From NCBI GenBank assembly GCA_024685005.1, contig JAIKWF010000102.1, positions 1 through 56,503 of the forward strand: DNA of 56,503 bases, read 5' to 3'. Below the pieces are notes generated by a model. It worked only from the letters and a program-made list of their open reading frames with translations. It was not told the DNA's origin and made no database searches. The DNA is from Lachnospiraceae bacterium (GTDB lineage Bacteria > Bacillota > Clostridia > Lachnospirales > Lachnospiraceae). Position 1 is the first letter of the stretch; the number at the start of each line of letters is the position of its first letter. Below, piece after piece: positions 25,111-33,142 of the stretch. Made by a program: the position numbers and the translations under genes.

Positions 25111-26001
25111 ATGATGAAATATCAACCGGACGGATGTTATCTGGTCTGCACGCTGCCGCAGGGGAGCGTGCAGGAGGATGATTTTGCCCTCCGTATGCTA
25201 AGTGAAAACAGGATCGAAGGGATCCTGCAGCCCCAGATCAGGATTTTTAACGGGGAGAGAAATCTGTATTACCATATTGGATCTCTGCAGTCGCTTCAAA
25301 GCCTGGGAGAAACCAAGCCTTTGAAGGGAGCGGTCTTTCAAAGGCTTCTTTGTGACTTGTATGGTTTGTGTGATGTGCTTGGAGATTATTGTCTGATGGC
25401 CCGGGACCTGGATTTTTCCTGCCCGCGGATCTATACGGACGGAGACCGTTTCAGTTTCTGCTACCGGTTTGAGCGGTCGGAGGATGATCCGAAGGAGGCC
25501 TTTTACAGATGGACCCAGGAGCTGCTTTCTCTCATTGATCACGATGATGAAGATGCAGTGGTTTATGCCTACCAACTATACAAACTGGCAGCCGCAAAGC
25601 AGGGAGATCTGCGATCTCTTTTGGAAAAGGTGCTGGGCAACAGTATATCCGAAGACATGCAGTCAGAAGACGTGGCGGGGATGGTGACTGACAGACAGGA
25701 TAAGAGAGTTGAGGCGTCGGGAGCAGAGAATATACAGAGAGAAAGAAGTGCAGAGGATCATGAGGACCGGCAGGAGAAAGGCGGAAAAGGGAATCTGATC
25801 CTGTTTTTTCTCTTCTTACTGCTTTCTCTTACAGGCGCTGGGCTTCTGGTGCTGCGAGTCCTGCGGATCCATCCCGTAACGGTATCTCTTTTGCTGGCGG
25901 GAAGGGATGGCATCGGCGGTCTGATCTTCCTTCTTGCCGGCATTGCAGGGGCAGCGTTTTCCCTGCTGAAAAAACCCGCTTCCACTTGTGAAATTTGTTA
26001 G
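25111..26001 (+). CDS. DUF6382-like protein, last gene of the Tad operon
   Basis: 296 residues. The N-terminal 190 residues (CYLVCTLPQGSVQEDDFALRMLSENRIEGILQPQIR, then GDRFSFCYRF) match what I recall as DUF6382, often joined to a C-terminal FHA domain in Tad loci. Here no FHA domain follows; instead there is a charged linker and two hydrophobic helices (ILFFLFLLLSLTGAGLLVL and LIFLLAGIAGAAFSLL). It may be a membrane-tethered cytoplasmic regulator of pilus assembly. The reaction, if any, is unknown. Confidence 0.75.
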   Translation: MMKYQPDGCYLVCTLPQGSVQEDDFALRMLSENRIEGILQPQIRIFNGERNLYYHIGSLQSLQSLGETKPLKGAVFQRLLCDLYGLCDVLGDYCLMARDLDFSCPRIYTDGDRFSFCYRFERSEDDPKEAFYRWTQELLSLIDHDDEDAVVYAYQLYKLAAAKQGDLRSLLEKVLGNSISEDMQSEDVAGMVTDRQDKRVEASGAENIQRERSAEDHEDRQEKGGKGNLILFFLFLLLSLTGAGLLVLRVLRIHPVTVSLLLAGRDGIGGLIFLLAGIAGAAFSLLKKPASTCEIC

Positions 26002-26046
26002 CTTATGCTAACATTAGACTCATAAGAAATCGCTTGGGAGATAGGC

Positions 26047-27108
26047 ATGGAGGATCGGATGATTCAGGTGGTGGAAGAGCAATACCGCCTGATGAAATAT
26101 AAAAAACTGTATTATGATGCAGAGGATATAGAGGTATTTTTCTTAACGGAGCCGGCCTTTGTAACCTGTGTGGTGTTGTATGACGCAGATGTAAATCCGG
26201 GAAGCCCTTTATCCTATCACAAAGATCAGGCGGAGAAGATCAAATGGCGCTTTATGGACGCCGGCCTGGATCAGGTGCATCTGATCACGATCCTGTTTAC
26301 CCGGCAGATTCAGCAGGGGCTTTTGCGGGCCCGGGGAGATGATCTGTGCTGGCTGGTGGATAAAAGCATCGGCAGGCTGATCCTTACCGAGGACTCCGTG
26401 GAGAACTTCTACGGCATGCGGGATATGCTCACAGCTGTGGTAGCAAGGCCCGATGCGCCTTTGCGCTATACGGAGCCGCCCCTTGAATATGAGCCGGGAG
26501 GAAAGCTTTGCTACCGGAGCATTGGTCAGCGCCCTTATATCAATCACGGGCTTTTGATCCTGAATCTTTTGGGATTTGCGCTTTGTATCCTGTTTCCCCG
26601 TGCCATGTATGAATGGGGAGACCTTCGATACAGGCTGGTGCTGGACGGTCAGTGGTATCGCATGATCACATCCGTATTTTTACATGCGGATGCCACCCAT
26701 CTTACGGGAAATATGCTGATGCTGCTTTTGATCGGAGATCAGGCAGAGCGGGCATTGGGGCATTTAAAGTATGCCATCGCTTACTTTATCGGCGGAATGC
26801 TGGCGGACTGTACCTCCATGTACATTTCGTATCTGAGCGGAAACGATATCGGTTCCATCGGCGCCAGCGGAGCCATTTTTGCCGTTGTGGGAATGACGGC
26901 CTATATCATCATCAGGAATAACGGCAGACTGGAAACGCTGACAACAAAGAAGATGCTGTTCCTGATCGCTTATACGTTGTATTTCGGTTTCACTTCCACG
27001 GGAGTGGACAATGCCGCCCATGTAGGAGGGCTTATCGCAGGCTTTTTACTGGGAGTGCTTTTGTATCATAAAAAGAAGGTCAAAAGAAAAGGCGGGAATA
27101 ACCCATGA
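26047..27108 (+). CDS. Rhomboid-family intramembrane serine protease
   Basis: 353 residues. A soluble N-terminal domain of about 160 residues precedes six membrane helices. Catalytic Ser is in SIGASGAIFAVVG (Ser274) and His in NAAHVGGLIAG (His325); the HADATHLTGNMLMLL helix carries the oxyanion-type His/Asn. All key residues are present, so it should cleave single-pass membrane substrates. It begins 45 bp after the Tad operon, behind a short TGTTAGC-TTAT-GCTAACA hairpin (25996-26013), and overlaps the next gene by 4 bp. Confidence 0.92.
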   Translation: MEDRMIQVVEEQYRLMKYKKLYYDAEDIEVFFLTEPAFVTCVVLYDADVNPGSPLSYHKDQAEKIKWRFMDAGLDQVHLITILFTRQIQQGLLRARGDDLCWLVDKSIGRLILTEDSVENFYGMRDMLTAVVARPDAPLRYTEPPLEYEPGGKLCYRSIGQRPYINHGLLILNLLGFALCILFPRAMYEWGDLRYRLVLDGQWYRMITSVFLHADATHLTGNMLMLLLIGDQAERALGHLKYAIAYFIGGMLADCTSMYISYLSGNDIGSIGASGAIFAVVGMTAYIIIRNNGRLETLTTKKMLFLIAYTLYFGFTSTGVDNAAHVGGLIAGFLLGVLLYHKKKVKRKGGNNP

Positions 27109-28118
27109 AGATCAATATTTATTACGGCGGAAGAGGCCTGGTGGATGACCCCACCAATGTGGTACTGGACAAAATGCAGGCTGTGCTGGAAGAGCTGCAT
27201 GTGGATGTGGAGCGTTTTAATCTGTATGAGCTTCGGGGTGCACTGACGACGCTGCCCCAGACGCTGAAGTCCGCAGACGGCATCATTCTTGCCACCACGG
27301 TGGAGTGGTTTGGCATCGGCGGCTATCTGATGACGTTTTTAGATGCCATCTGGCTTTACGGTGACAAGGACAAGATCAGCCAGATCTATATGTGTCCGGT
27401 GGTCATGAGTACCACCTACGGCGAACGGGAGTGCAAGCTGTTTTTATCCAGCGCCTGGGAGATCTTAGGGGGCCTTCCCTGCAGCGGTATGTGTGGATAC
27501 ATTAAGGATACGGCTGTTTTGGAGCACAATGTGGAATACCAGCGGCTCATTGAAAAGAAAGCGGAAAACATGTACCGCACCATCAATCAGAAAATGAAAT
27601 CCTTCCCTGCCAGCAACCAGGCTGTGAAGCAGACGGTGGCCATTCATCAGGGAATGAATCTGACACCCCAGGAAACGGAGCAGCTTTCCAGATATGCTTC
27701 CGACGAAAGCTATGTGCAAAAACAAAAAGAGGATCTAAAGCAGCTGACAGAGATTTTCGGCGGCAAGCTGGGAGAGAGAAAAATGAAATCTCCCGGCAGC
27801 GATTTTTCCGATTATACCCTGCATTTCCAGAGGGCCTACCATCCAAAGCCCGGCGGAAGAGGAGTTTTTACCCTGTATATCGAACCGGAGGATTCCAGAG
27901 TTTTGCAGCTTCATATAGAGCCTTCCGGACTTACGGTATTTACCCAGGCAGGGGGCAAGTCCGATGTGGAGATTCGGCTTGAAAAAAAGATCTTAGATGA
28001 CGTGATCGCCGGCAATCAGACCTTTCAAAAGGCGTTTATGACAGGAGCCATGAAGATGAAGGGGGATTTTGCCACCTTCCGGATCCTGGATGAAGTTTTT
28101 TCGTTTGAAAAAGAGTGA
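27105..28118 (+). CDS. Flavodoxin-like NAD(P)H oxidoreductase fused to an SCP2 sterol-carrier domain
   Basis: 337 residues. The first ~170 residues are a flavodoxin-fold FMN/NAD(P)H-reductase domain (MKINIYYGGRG; GIILATTVEWFGIGGYLMTFLDAIW). A linker leads to an SCP2-type domain of about 100 residues (GVFTLYIEPEDSRVLQLHIEP; DVEIRLEKKILDDVIAGNQTFQKAFMTGAMKMKGDF), where 'F...GkmKikGd' is the SCP2 signature. The lipid-binding domain could present a hydrophobic substrate to the flavin. Start overlaps the rhomboid gene (ATGA), suggesting translational coupling. Confidence 0.82.
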   Translation: MKINIYYGGRGLVDDPTNVVLDKMQAVLEELHVDVERFNLYELRGALTTLPQTLKSADGIILATTVEWFGIGGYLMTFLDAIWLYGDKDKISQIYMCPVVMSTTYGERECKLFLSSAWEILGGLPCSGMCGYIKDTAVLEHNVEYQRLIEKKAENMYRTINQKMKSFPASNQAVKQTVAIHQGMNLTPQETEQLSRYASDESYVQKQKEDLKQLTEIFGGKLGERKMKSPGSDFSDYTLHFQRAYHPKPGGRGVFTLYIEPEDSRVLQLHIEPSGLTVFTQAGGKSDVEIRLEKKILDDVIAGNQTFQKAFMTGAMKMKGDFATFRILDEVFSFEKE

Positions 28119-28168
28119 CGAAAAACGATATAAAACAGCCGCAGCGGCAAAAAGAGAGGAGCACAAAG

Positions 28169-28582
28169 ATGAGAGATGATAACTGTATTTTTTGCAAGAT
28201 CGCAAACGGAGAGATTCCTTCAAAGACTATTTATGAAGATGAAAGATTCCGTGTGATCCTGGATCTGGGACCTGCCACAAAGGGTCATGCCCTGATTCTG
28301 CCCAAGGATCATTATGCCGATCTGTTTGCCCTGCCGGAAGAGACTGCGGCAGAAGCCATGAAACTGGCGAAAAAGCTGGGCGCCCAAATGAAGGAAAAAC
28401 TGGGAGCAGACGGTTTTAATCTGGTACAGAACAACGGAGAGTGTGCAGGCCAGACGGTGTTCCACTTCCATCTGCATCTGATCCCCAGATTTAAAGAGGA
28501 CGGTCAGAAAATCGGCTGGAAGCCGGGCAAGCCTTCCCAGGAGGAATTGGAAGAGATCCGGGCAGCTATTTGTGATGAATGA
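28169..28582 (+). CDS. HIT-family nucleotide hydrolase
   Basis: 137 residues with the histidine triad HFHLHLIPR, the N-terminal zinc-type pair CIFCKIANGEIPSKTIYED and the central strand GHALILPKDHY. Such proteins hydrolyse AMP-linked nucleotides such as AMP-lysine or Ap4A. The start with GAGAGGAG upstream is chosen over the in-frame codon at 28115. Located 50 bp after the SCP2-fusion gene. Confidence 0.95.
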   Translation: MRDDNCIFCKIANGEIPSKTIYEDERFRVILDLGPATKGHALILPKDHYADLFALPEETAAEAMKLAKKLGAQMKEKLGADGFNLVQNNGECAGQTVFHFHLHLIPRFKEDGQKIGWKPGKPSQEELEEIRAAICDE

Positions 28583-28663
28583 CAGCAACGCAAGCCGGGC
28601 AGTGAAAATCATGGGATATGTACCGGCATGGCAGATACCGGCAGAAAAGAAGCGGAGAAGAAC

Positions 28664-28846
28664 ATGGGACAATTTGAGGAATCTCTTCAGAATTTCACCA
28701 GAGATTTTGCCTATGGCGGAGCCATCCGTCATCTGACGGACCACGGCTACACTGCCCAGCAGATCTTAAAGGAATATAAATACCCGCTTTCTTTGGAGAG
28801 TGTGGAAAAAATACAACAGGAATACCTGAAACAAAAGAAAAAATAG
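28664..28846 (+). CDS. Small conserved-looking protein of unknown function
   Basis: 60 residues starting MGQFEESLQNFTRDFAYGG and ending in a basic KKK tail; the middle (AIRHLTDHGYTAQQILKEYKYPLSLESVEKI) looks like two amphipathic helices around a turn. GCGGAG lies seven bases before the ATG, better than the in-frame start at 28628. The stop overlaps the AGGAGG site of the DtxR-like gene, so the two are probably translated from one message. I do not recognise the family. Confidence 0.7.
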   Translation: MGQFEESLQNFTRDFAYGGAIRHLTDHGYTAQQILKEYKYPLSLESVEKIQQEYLKQKKK

Positions 28847-28859
28847 GAGGGTGATCGCG

Positions 28860-29246
28860 ATGCAATTATCGGGAAAAGTCTATCTGGGAACGATCTATCG
28901 GTTAAAAAAGCAGGGCGGAAGAGTCAGATCCGTTGAACTGGCCAGAGAGCTGGGATATACCAAACCCAGTGTCAGCAGGGCAGTGAACAATTTTATCGAA
29001 GACGGTTATATCATCCGTGAAAAAGGCGGCGTTTTAAGCCTGACGGAAAAGGGACTTGCCGAGGCAAAGGATTTGATCAAAAAGCAGGAGATCATTGCCG
29101 AATTTCTGGTGCTGACCTGCGGTGTTGACGAAAAGCAGGCTATTTACGATGCCATTCGTATGGAGCCCGGTGTCAGCAAAAAGACCATGGCAGGCATGAA
29201 AAGCTTTGTAAAGGAAGTCCGCGCAATGCAAAAGGAGCAGCAATAA
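28860..29246 (+). CDS. DtxR/MntR-fold transcriptional regulator lacking metal ligands
   Basis: 128 residues. A winged helix (VRSVELARELGYTKPSVSRAVNNFIEDGYIIRE, then GVLSLTEKG) is followed by a dimerisation region (IIAEFLVLTCGVDEKQAIYDAIRMEPGVS), the layout of MntR. Aligned by eye to Bacillus MntR, the manganese ligands are replaced: D8 by Val7, E11 by Gly10, H77 by Gln, E99 by Ile and H103 by Pro; only E102 has a match. The DNA-binding half is intact. Start: ATG nine bases after AGGAGG; the GTG at 28851 touches the ribosome site and is rejected. Confidence 0.85.
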   Translation: MQLSGKVYLGTIYRLKKQGGRVRSVELARELGYTKPSVSRAVNNFIEDGYIIREKGGVLSLTEKGLAEAKDLIKKQEIIAEFLVLTCGVDEKQAIYDAIRMEPGVSKKTMAGMKSFVKEVRAMQKEQQ

Positions 29247-29247
29247 C

Positions 29248-29835
29248 ATGCAAAGCGGGGCTGAAACAGAAAAAAAGCTGAAGCAGGCTTTTAAGAAACT
29301 TGCTCTGGAAGAGCCCATGGAAAAGATCACCATCCGGGAGATCACAGACAGGGCCGGTTTGATCCGGACCACCTTTTACCATCACTATCAGGATAAATAT
29401 GACCTGATGGAGCAGATCATACGGGATGAGATCGTAAATCCCATCGGACCCCTGGTGGAAAATGACATGATCGACGAGGCTGTGATCCTGATCTTTTCCA
29501 ATCTGATGAAGGAAAAGGAGCTTTACAGCAGACTGGCGAAAACCTCCGGTCAGAATTCCTTTGAGCAGATCGCCCAAAGGTGCGTAAAGGATATCCTCTA
29601 TCATGTGATCAGCCAGAAGATCCAGGCAAAGATCGATGCCAAGACCTTAAAGCACAGCTGGCTTTCGCCGGATATGGTGGCCATGTACTATGCCCAGACC
29701 ATGACCTTTGTTGTAATGTACTGGATCGATAAGGGTATGCCATACAACCCCAGAGAGATCGCGGAAATCTACGAATATATCATCAGTCGTTCCCTGCAGG
29801 ATGTGGTGGACGAACTGGCGGAGGATATGGGCTGA
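29248..29835 (+). CDS. TetR/AcrR-family transcriptional regulator
   Basis: 195 residues. The N-terminal helix-turn-helix is typical (KITIREITDRAGLIRTTFYHHYQDKYDLMEQII), and the C-terminal domain is a helical ligand-binding/dimer region with VAMYYAQTMTFVVMYWIDKGMPYNPREIAEIYEYII, as in the TetR_C DhaS-type subgroup. It begins one base after the DtxR-like stop. Targets are not evident nearby; the next gene is flagellin with its own sigma-28 promoter. Confidence 0.92.
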   Translation: MQSGAETEKKLKQAFKKLALEEPMEKITIREITDRAGLIRTTFYHHYQDKYDLMEQIIRDEIVNPIGPLVENDMIDEAVILIFSNLMKEKELYSRLAKTSGQNSFEQIAQRCVKDILYHVISQKIQAKIDAKTLKHSWLSPDMVAMYYAQTMTFVVMYWIDKGMPYNPREIAEIYEYIISRSLQDVVDELAEDMG

Positions 29836-29841
29836 TCCGGT

Positions 29842-29868
29842 TAAGGATCCCGGGATTTGCGCCGATAT
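29842..29868 (+). promoter_or_regulatory. Sigma-28 (SigD) promoter of the second flagellin
   Basis: TAAG (29842-29845), a 15-bp spacer and GCCGATAT (29861-29868). This equals the Gram-positive SigD consensus TAAA-N15-GCCGATAT except for one base. It starts 13 bp after the TetR-like gene ends at 29835 and lies 50 bp before the flagellin ATG. Confidence 0.9.
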
Positions 29869-29918
29869 AATAATCGTAGCTGTTTTTATGGTGGATGTGT
29901 GAAAGGGGACGATCCTTT

Positions 29919-31286
29919 ATGGTGATCAGTCACAATCTGATGGCGATGAACGCCCAGAACCAGGTTAAAAACACAACGAATGTTAAAAAGAAAGCAACGG
30001 AAAAGCTTTCTACGGGATATAAGATCAACCGTGCGGCAGATGATGCAGCGGGTCTTTCCATTTCGGAAAAGATGCGCCGTCAGATCCGGGGATTGACCCA
30101 GGCCTCCGAAAACTGTCAGGACGGTGTTTCTCTTGTGCAGATCGCCGACGGCGGTCTGAATGAAGTATCGGATATGCTCCACAGATGTACCGAGCTGAGC
30201 GTAAAGGCGGCAAACGGTACTTTAAGTTATGATGAAAGAGAATCTATTCAGGAGGAGGTTTCCCATCTGATCAATGAGATCGATCGGATCGCAGAGCGGA
30301 CTACCTTCAATGAAATCCCTGTTTTACAGGGACAAAGGGCCGGTATAACTTACCAGTCCACCGGAGGGGCGGTGGTTTCGGGAGGTTTGCCGGGCTTTAT
30401 TGTGTCCGCAAGTCCTTCCCTCCAGGCAGGGCATTTGACAGGCACTTATAATGACGGAACCACTACCTATGCGGCCGGTGTGATCGATTTTTCCGGTGTC
30501 AACGCATCTAATATCAATGAGCTGAATGGCCAGGGATTTTGCATGACCTGTGCTACCTGCGACAAGCATTACAGCGTGGCCTTTACGGATAATGCCAGCC
30601 CCAGTCCTGCCATGACCCAAAGCGGAAACCACCGGGTATATTATGTTTCCACCAATGGCATCACAAACGGGACAGATCTGGTAAACCGGATTTATACGGC
30701 ACTGGATAATGGTCGGCCCAACAGTCATTACACACAGCTTCAAAAAGACGGGGCAAAACTGACGGTCTACGATAACAGAGGACAGAACAACGAAACCGGA
30801 AATATGTCTGCCCTGACTTCCTACCAGAACAATTCCGTGCTGCGGCCCGGCATTGCCATTGACGGATCCCAGGCGACCGAATCGGAGGGCGTTCCCGACC
30901 TGATCATTCAGGCAGGAACCGAAGCGGACCATATTATTGAGATGAAGCTTCCCGCCATCAATTCCACTCTTATGGGTATAAACGGCGCCAATGTTACCAC
31001 ACAGGCCGGTGCCGGCAGTGCCATCACCAGCTTCAAAAATGCGCTTTCCTATGTGGCCGGAGAAAGAAGCCGCATGGGTGCTTATCAGAACAGGCTGGAG
31101 CACACCATTCAGAACCTGGACAATGTGGTTGAGAATACCACCGCAGCAGAAAGCAGGATCCGGGATACCGACATGGCAAAGGAAACAGTGAAGCTGTCTG
31201 CGGCAAGTATTTTTGAGCAGGCGGGAACATCCATGATCTCCCAGGCAAACCAGAGCAGCCAGGCGGTTATGACCCTGCTGCAGTAA
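29919..31286 (+). CDS. fliC: Flagellin, major type, with cysteine cluster in variable domain
   Basis: 455 residues. N-terminal MVISHNLMAMNAQNQVK, ATEKLSTGYKINRAADDAAGLSISEKMRRQIRGL and C-terminal ERSRMGAYQNRLEHTIQNLDNV, SRIRDTDMAKETVKL, SMISQANQSSQAVMTLLQ are canonical D0/D1 helices. The central ~230 residues form the surface domain. It contains five cysteines: 66 and 90 in D1, and a CxxCxxC cluster at 208, 211 and 214, unusual for a protein exported unfolded and normally cysteine-poor. GAAAGGGGA precedes the ATG. Own sigma-28 promoter and terminator make it monocistronic. Confidence 0.95.
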   Translation: MVISHNLMAMNAQNQVKNTTNVKKKATEKLSTGYKINRAADDAAGLSISEKMRRQIRGLTQASENCQDGVSLVQIADGGLNEVSDMLHRCTELSVKAANGTLSYDERESIQEEVSHLINEIDRIAERTTFNEIPVLQGQRAGITYQSTGGAVVSGGLPGFIVSASPSLQAGHLTGTYNDGTTTYAAGVIDFSGVNASNINELNGQGFCMTCATCDKHYSVAFTDNASPSPAMTQSGNHRVYYVSTNGITNGTDLVNRIYTALDNGRPNSHYTQLQKDGAKLTVYDNRGQNNETGNMSALTSYQNNSVLRPGIAIDGSQATESEGVPDLIIQAGTEADHIIEMKLPAINSTLMGINGANVTTQAGAGSAITSFKNALSYVAGERSRMGAYQNRLEHTIQNLDNVVENTTAAESRIRDTDMAKETVKLSAASIFEQAGTSMISQANQSSQAVMTLLQ

Positions 31287-31312
31287 GGGATGGACAAAAA
31301 TAGTCTGAAAGG

Positions 31313-31339
31313 GTATCATCTTCGGGTGATACTTTTTTT
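31313..31339 (+). terminator. Intrinsic terminator after the second flagellin
   Basis: GTATCATC (31313-31320), TTCG tetraloop, GGTGATAC (31325-31332), then TTTTTTT. Confidence 0.93.
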
Positions 31340-31367
31340 ATGAAAAAATAAATTTTTTCAAGTTTTT

Positions 31368-31396
31368 TGTAACGAAAGGGTATTTTTCTGCATTAA
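31368..31396 (+). promoter_or_regulatory. Possible ECF-type promoter of the sigma factor operon
   Basis: TGTAAC (31368-31373) with a 17-bp spacer and CATTAA (31391-31396) resembles an ECF -35 'AAC' box placed before a sigma factor gene, which would allow autoregulation. The -10 is weak and the call is tentative. Confidence 0.3.
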
Positions 31397-31411
31397 CCTG
31401 ATAGAAAAGAG

Positions 31412-31900
31412 GTGATGGAAGTGCAGTCGATGGATGAGATCTATCGCGAACATGCGAAAACCGTATACAGATATCTTCTGTCCCTGACAAGGGATCCGGG
31501 ACTTGCCGAAGAGCTGACGCAGGAGACCTTTTATCAGGCCATCCGCACCGTCGATCGGTTTGATCAAAGCTGCAGGATCACCACATGGCTGTGTTCCATC
31601 GCGAAAAATGTTTTGCTGACTTATCGTCGCAAGCACCCCGCCTGTGAGGACTTTTATGAAACAGACAGGACCGGCGAGTCTGCCGAATCGGAAGCCCTTG
31701 GCCGGATGGGGCATCTGGAGCTTTTAAAAAAGCTCCATTCCATGGAGGAGCCTTACAAGGAGGTCATGTATCTTAGGATCTTCGGCGACCTGTCCTTTGC
31801 CCAGATCGGTGAAGTGGTGGGAAAAAACGAAAACTGGGCCCGGGTTACTTTCTACAGGGGAAAAGAAAAATTGGGAAAGGAAGTGCAGAAAAATGAGTAA
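31412..31900 (+). CDS. ECF-type RNA polymerase sigma factor
   Basis: 162 residues with region 2 (MDEIYREHAKTVYRYLLSLTRDPGLAEELTQETFYQAI, then ITTWLCSIAKNVL) and region 4 (LRIFGDLSFAQIGEVVGKNENWARVTFYRGKEKL). It belongs to the ECF group and is paired with a membrane anti-sigma factor whose start overlaps its stop by 8 bp. Several starts (GTG 31412, ATG 31415, ATG 31430) follow AGAGGTG; the exact one is unclear. Probably responds to an envelope signal released by the anti-sigma factor. Confidence 0.9.
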   Translation: MMEVQSMDEIYREHAKTVYRYLLSLTRDPGLAEELTQETFYQAIRTVDRFDQSCRITTWLCSIAKNVLLTYRRKHPACEDFYETDRTGESAESEALGRMGHLELLKKLHSMEEPYKEVMYLRIFGDLSFAQIGEVVGKNENWARVTFYRGKEKLGKEVQKNE

Positions 31901-32870
31901 AATACCTTGTGCAGTCATAAAGGATCTGATGCCTTCATATATAGACCGGCTGACCAGCAGCGAAAGCGATGCGCTGATCCGGGAGCATCTGGATGGGTGT
32001 GAATCCTGTAAAAAAGCTTTAGAAGCCATGCAGGGCGGACAGGACCCGGAAGAGAGTCCGGAGGCTGCAGCCATGCAGCAGGGGGAGATCGATTATCTGA
32101 AAAAAAACAGAAGGAAAAATCAGGCTGTTTTTTGGGGAAGTATCGCTGCTGCGGCTGTTATTATCTGCGCCGTCGTATTTTTGCGGCTGTATGTCATCGG
32201 CAGCAGGATGCCGGCGGAGCTTGCCAGTGTGGAGACGACGGTAGAGCATAACAAGGTTTCTGTAGCGGGCAGGATCGGTGATGCGCATTATGCGGCAGGA
32301 AAGCCCTCGGTTACGGAAAAAGACGGCGTGGTGGAGATCCGGATCAATGAAGTGCTGGGCAGCCCCGTAGGCAGCAAAGAGTTTCATGTGGATCTGGAGG
32401 CAAAGGACGAGGTCAGGATGGTAAAAATGAATGACCGTATCCTTTGGGCAGCGGGCAAACGGATCAGCAGCGATGTATCCGCTATTTACGAAACCGGTCA
32501 TGCATATATGGGAGATCCTTCCGCCAACCATCGAACCGCAAGTGCCCTGCATCTTTCGGAGGACTATGGCCCCTTTACAAACGAGCTTTTGACAGCGCAG
32601 CAGCCCTACACATGGAAGATCGTGCTGACTGAGGATATTCCGGGAGAGAGACTTTCGGATCTGGAAGAAAAAATGACCGGTCAGGCATATCTTTGTATGG
32701 CAGTGATCGGCAACCTGGACGCTGTCACCTTTACCTATACTTCCGGAGGAGAGGCAATGTCTAAAACCTGCAGTTGTCAGGAGGCAACGGAATTTTTCGG
32801 AACAGACGTGAGAGGCTGCAGAGAGGATATCGCCCTTTTGCAAAGCCTGTATGACAAGCTGAATTTCTGA
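31893..32870 (+). CDS. Membrane anti-sigma factor with zinc-finger (zf-HC2) domain
   Basis: 325 residues. The N-terminal anti-sigma zinc-binding motif is HLDGCESCKKAL (H-x3-C-x2-C). A membrane helix (VFWGSIAAAAVIICAVVFLRLYVI, about residues 79-102) leads to an extracytoplasmic domain of about 220 residues that should sense the signal; I do not recognise its ligand. The start ATGAGTAA overlaps the sigma factor stop. It holds the ECF sigma factor at the membrane until triggered. The gene in the window that it regulates is not evident. Confidence 0.86.
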   Translation: MSKIPCAVIKDLMPSYIDRLTSSESDALIREHLDGCESCKKALEAMQGGQDPEESPEAAAMQQGEIDYLKKNRRKNQAVFWGSIAAAAVIICAVVFLRLYVIGSRMPAELASVETTVEHNKVSVAGRIGDAHYAAGKPSVTEKDGVVEIRINEVLGSPVGSKEFHVDLEAKDEVRMVKMNDRILWAAGKRISSDVSAIYETGHAYMGDPSANHRTASALHLSEDYGPFTNELLTAQQPYTWKIVLTEDIPGERLSDLEEKMTGQAYLCMAVIGNLDAVTFTYTSGGEAMSKTCSCQEATEFFGTDVRGCREDIALLQSLYDKLNF

Positions 32871-32956
32871 TGCCGTGAAGAGATTCGGCCCGAACTACGT
32901 TACTATATATGCAACATGCTGGGCGAAACGTATCTGAACTATAAATAATATATTTG

Positions 32957-33022
32957 AAGTGTCTATATAATGGCGACATATCTAATAATATGTCGCCATT
33001 ATATAGACACTTTTTGTTTTTG
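32957..33022. terminator. Perfect 25-bp inverted repeat with 6-nt loop and T tract
   Basis: The left arm (32957-32981) and right arm (32988-33012) are exact complements over 25 bp, loop CTAATA, followed by TTTTTGTTTTTG. It can terminate the anti-sigma transcript but is far longer and more perfect than the other terminators here. The 272-bp gap also holds AT-rich sequence and GC-richer sequence before the ribosome region of the exporter gene; no -10/-35 pair is convincing. Confidence 0.85.
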
Positions 33023-33142
33023 TGCATTCATTTTCTCTTTTTTCAGTTCTATACTCTCAGTTGAACAAAGGCGATCGCCCCGGACAGTTTGCGGACAGGC
33101 AGCAGAAGGGGCAGACACAGTTAGAAAAGAGATGGGTTAGTT

